Of a stretch of 64,000 nt of DNA, positions 60,890 to 64,000 are shown one piece after another; position 1 is the stretch's first letter, and the number at the start of each line of letters is the position of its first letter. Origin of the DNA: Macrotis lagotis (taxonomy: Eukaryota > Chordata > Mammalia > Peramelemorphia > Peramelidae). The position numbers and the translations under genes were made by a program. Where the stretch lies: assembly GCF_037893015.1 (NCBI RefSeq), contig NC_133665.1, forward strand, positions 39,076,246 to 39,140,245. Direction: 5' to 3'. The notes beneath the pieces were generated by a model. It was not told the DNA's origin and made no database searches. It saw only the letters and a list, made by a program, of their open reading frames with translations.

Positions 60890-60958
60890 CTAATCTTCAT
60901 CATCATCACTACTACTACTATCAAGAGTCATAATCCACTCCCTGTAGGCATAAAATTT
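60890..60958 (-). CDS. VPS13A: VPS13A alternative last exon (short C-terminus)
   Basis: On the minus strand a long pyrimidine tract (CTTCTCTTTCTTTCCCCTTT) leads to the acceptor CTTACAG. The next codons are in phase with the upstream exon (which ends ...GSQMLQ in phase 0). They give 22 residues: KFYAYREWIMTLD then SSSSDDDED and TAG. This would replace the last 111 residues, including the PH-like region, with a short serine/acidic tail. Human VPS13A is known to have a shorter splice form with an alternative last exon here. I infer this is its counterpart but could not compare sequences. Confidence 0.72.
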   Translation of the reverse strand, partial: KFYAYREWIMTLDSSSSDDDED

Positions 60959-61274
60959 CTGTAAGCATGGTAAAGGGGAAAGAAAGAGAAGCAATAAGGT
61001 TAGTTTAACATGACAAATAGTTTTAAAAACATGCACAATTATGAAATATTTTAGGATTCAGAACACCATTAAGGCATTCTTTTTGGCTGTTACTTATATT
61101 TGTAGATTTCAATGAATTCTGTTAACTATACAGACTTTACAACAGATAGAATGAATTGCCTGGATTATTTTAATATAGGAAAAAATATTTTTGTGGCACT
61201 CTGTGAAATTCAATTTAATGTCATCATCATTTCAGTCTGATTGGTTATATTGCTGTTTGGTTGGAAATGTACAC

Positions 61275-61279
<5 letters not shown>

Positions 61280-61329
<50 letters not shown>
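61280..61329. repeat. (TA)25 microsatellite
   Basis: Uninterrupted TA run of about 50 bp. Confidence 0.97.
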
Positions 61330-61331
<2 letters not shown>

Positions 61332-61532
61332 CTTTCACCATAAACATTATATGTATATGTATTTGTATTCGTCTTAAAACGTGTTTATGCATAATTATAT
61401 ATCTTAAGTAGTTCATAGCAGCACAGATAGAAAATAAAGAGAAAACACTAAGGGAAAACTGCCAGAAACAATGAATTGTTTTTTAAGGGCATTATTTTTA
61501 AAAATTTTCATCAACTCTGAATCATATTTTTT

Positions 61533-61681
61533 TATTTAGATTTTTGCAAGGTAAATGGGGTTAAGTGGCTTGCCCAAGGCCACACAGCTAGGTAATTATT
61601 AAGTGTCTGAGACCGGATTTGAACCCAGGTACTCCTGGCACCAAGGCTGGTGCTTTATCCACTACTCCACCTAGCCGCCCC
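61533..61681 (-). repeat. MAR1/WSINE1-type SINE, antisense, with target-site duplication
   Basis: ATTTTTGCAAGGTAAATGGG to CTCCACCTAGCCGCCCC. The 15-bp TGAATCATATTTTTT is present at 61518-61532 and 61682-61696. Confidence 0.96.
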
Positions 61682-61696
61682 TGAATCATATTTTTT

Positions 61697-63835
61697 AATC
61701 CTGTGTACCTTGTAAGCAAAAAATTTCTCTTTCAAATGATTACTATGAATATAATTTTAAGAATTTTAAAATAGTGTTTTGTCAAAAGCCCCAATATTTT
61801 AAACATGATGTAAAGAGTAGGCTAATTCCAAATAACAAAAGATATTTGTGGAAATTTTATACTGTGCTTAATATTCTTAAACATAATAACAGATGACCCC
61901 TATCTGGGTCATAAGTACTGCATTAGTTAAATACATATTACTTTGGTATACTTAATAATGACAGACCAAAATACATGAGTTTATATTTATATAAAATCAC
62001 GTCCTTCAAATCTTCAAAGTTTAAAGTTTCCAAAATAATCATTATTCAAAGATAAAGATAATTTTGTGTGCTCTTGAAATAAATATTACAGCAGAAGAAT
62101 CTGCAGGACCCTCTAGTTTCTGTTTTATTTTTACAGCTAGTAATGAGGCTAGTCTTATACTTTTCCTGACATTTCTTTGATTCCAAAAAGAATATTTATA
62201 GTACATAGATAGGATATATTTTAATACTTTTAAACTATTCCTATATTTTAAAAATTGAATTTAACTATTATAATTAAAATTATGTTGATAAATGTTAAAT
62301 GGTCAAATAAGGGGAAAAAAGGGAAAGGATTATGTAACATTCCTGAAGTATTAAATATTTTCACCTTCATCACATAATATTTTGCATAATATAACAACCT
62401 ATAATGCTCATTAGAAATCATATTTGGCTGATGGTTGTTAAGTTTTATTCTGAAATTTAAGTTTTAGAAAGATATTACTTTACATGGGGTATGGCATTTC
62501 TTAAAAAAAGCTGCACTATAAAAAGTATGTGGCCTCATATTATGCTATCACAGATTTCATCATTCACAAAGATTCTGAAATAAAGGCTATAAGATACATG
62601 CTTTACTATTTATGAACAGTTTGTTTAGTTTATTCCTAATTATTTTAAGCATTGTTATTTTAACATGTCAAAATAGTACTCCAAGACAGCATTACTATAA
62701 TATATTATGACCACCAAAGTGGTTATAATATATATCATATATATATATATATATATATAGTACAATATATTATATATAATATAAATATAACAAAGGCTAT
62801 ACACTATAGAAAATACATCTTCAAAGAAAACCTTGTCTTATTTTTTCACTGAGGATTTAAGTCACTGATTTAAGTCATGAAAAAAAAAAAAGCTCTAAAC
62901 TGTATTGGGGGAGGACCTTAAAAATTCAATCAAGGAGTGAAGAAGTTCTAGTTCACTAAAGCAAAAAAAAAGCCTTGGTATTTTTTAAACTGTCTTTTTA
63001 GATGGAACATTCTAAGCCATAGTGTTGTCTATTATTCCAGAACTATGTTTATAAAAAGCTAGTTTTGATTGAAATACCCAGTTATTAAACCCTGCAAAAA
63101 GTTTTGAAAACAGAATGCTCCATGGACAAGAGAAGAAAAATAAGCTTTATAAAAGTTTTATATAATAAGAGTATGATGTATACAATTATCTGCAAAGCAT
63201 AAGAAACTTGAAAAACTCTGTTACATAAACAATTCAAGTTGTCCTTTCTTGAACCTGGAGCAATAATAATTGTGGCACCGATGAAACACTCCAAAAGGAC
63301 ACAGTGCAATTTTCAACATAATTAGAATCATCAGGTACACAAAGCAAAGTGGGTTTCAATTGATCTTATCAGATTTTTACATAAGAAAATCTTGGTTGGA
63401 AATGCATGTGGTGAGTAATTAAATTAAGACCATACACAAAACATTTAGATTTACAACTAATCCCTATATATGTAGTTACCATTAATAAAGCTTTTCATTT
63501 TATTTAAAACATTGCAATTGCTGTACATAGTTTGCAAAGTTTTATGGCTATGTTGATATAAAAATCTACTGTAGATTTTCACTTGCAAAGTCATGCATTA
63601 AATGTTTTCATATCAAACTTTTTGATACCTGTAAAAAAGAAAAAACCTTATAAATGTACTTTCAAATTTAAGTATTATAAAGTTATAAATAGGAAAATTA
63701 AGCAGTTTGTGAAAAAAAAATCTTAAAACCCTCACATGTAAAGTAGTAAAATGCAATTAAGCTGCTTTAAATTCTTAAAAAAATTTCAACTTCAAAAACA
63801 AATTTATATTAACTCTAATAAGATACTGATTTTAC
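61697..63835. other. Unassigned intronic DNA
   Basis: AT-rich and non-coding, with a (TA)n tract at 62727-62759. No repeat family recognised. Confidence 0.5.
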
Positions 63836-63950
63836 CTGTAACATTTGACTTCCAGTTCCATCCCTCAATCTGTAAGGTCTAATAACACCATCTTCATTAA
63901 AGAATCTTGGGGGACGAAGACTCTCTACTTCATCAGAATTCTCTGTAGCT
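63836..63950 (-). CDS. VPS13A: VPS13A coding exon (first in the window)
   Basis: 115 bp between TTTTCTCTAG and GTAAAATC on the minus strand. After one leftover base it encodes ATENSDEVESLRPPRFFNED then GVIRPYRLRDGTGSQMLQ. RPPRFFNEDGVIRPYRLRDGTG is the highly conserved VPS13A block just before the C-terminal PH-like region. It ends in phase 0, which both the exon at 60958 and the exon at 48131 can accept. Confidence 0.96.
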
Positions 63951-64000
63951 CTAGAGAAAAATAATTTTACAGAGTTAAAATCATTTAACAAGAAAATCCT

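Larger units (their letters stand above)
48132..63835. other. VPS13A intron (15.7 kb, hosts the alternative last exon)
   Basis: The largest VPS13A intron here. It carries an L1 3' fragment with a copied segment, old SINE relics, three young SINEs and microsatellites. An alternative terminal exon lies at 60890-60958. The stretches 48135-51190, 54437-56370, 58855-60889 and 61697-63835 contain no element I can name apart from TA-rich tracts (48817-48852, 62727-62759). Confidence 0.85.
38507..64000 (-). other. VPS13A: VPS13A gene, 3' end (last five coding exons plus alternative last exon)
   Basis: Minus-strand exons at 63836-63950, 48046-48131, 45510-45633, 43658-43732 and 39232-39282 splice in frame. 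They encode the C-terminal 149 residues of a VPS13A-like protein. Known role: a very large bridge-like lipid transfer protein at ER contacts with mitochondria, lipid droplets and the plasma membrane. It partners XK, and loss of it in humans causes chorea-acanthocytosis. Its C-terminal DH-like and PH-like region, sampled here, targets the protein and includes the XK-binding part. The gene is convergent with GNA14. Confidence 0.95.

Overview
The window is vertebrate nuclear DNA from a marsupial. It is AT-rich, gene-sparse and intron-dominated. The lineage call rests on repeats recognised by reading: about 18 copies of a roughly 150-bp tRNA-derived SINE of the marsupial MAR1/WSINE1 kind, L1 fragments with marsupial-type ORF1, ORF2 and 3' ends, and older L2, L3/CR1, RTE-like, THER1-like and MIR-like layers. 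The SINE 3' end (TTGCCTTGCAAAAACC) resembles the form I associate with Australian rather than American marsupials, so an australidelphian (dasyurid, macropod or similar) is my best guess; this is inference.

Two protein genes meet tail to tail. On the + strand, positions 837-29196 carry exons 3-7 of GNA14 (G protein alpha-14, Gq family). Every intron is GT-AG, and the five exon lengths (155, 129, 130, 154 and 191 coding bases) give codons 104-355 plus the stop. Exons 1-2 lie to the left of the window. On the - strand, 63950 down to 39232 carries the last five coding exons of VPS13A (chorein, bridge-like lipid transfer protein) plus an in-phase alternative last exon at 60890-60958. Upstream VPS13A exons lie to the right. 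The same convergent GNA14/VPS13A order is known from human 9q21. GNA14 (receptor signalling to phospholipase C beta) and VPS13A (lipid transfer at membrane contacts) are unrelated in function.

Layout: 1-29 kb is GNA14 introns 2-6 with a 3-kb antisense L3/CR1 LINE (2.4-5.35 kb), a 5'-inverted L1 (8.1-12.7 kb), a HAL1-like L1 derivative (14.9-16.25 kb), an antisense internally deleted L1 (20.3-21.85 kb) and an L2 endonuclease fragment (27.7-28.6 kb). 29.2-38.5 kb is intergenic and half filled by one near-complete but decayed L1 (30.3-35.06 kb). 38.5-64 kb is the VPS13A 3' region with L2, L1 and seven young SINEs, all in the VPS13A sense orientation.

I saw no endogenous retrovirus, tRNA/rRNA gene, CRISPR array or new gene system. 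The structures most worth a second look are a perfect 68-bp-arm hexanucleotide palindrome (7540-7677), an 86-bp near-identical duplicated segment (19585 and 22330), a roughly 270-bp segment copied into an L1 (52272 versus 53754), and the VPS13A alternative C-terminus.
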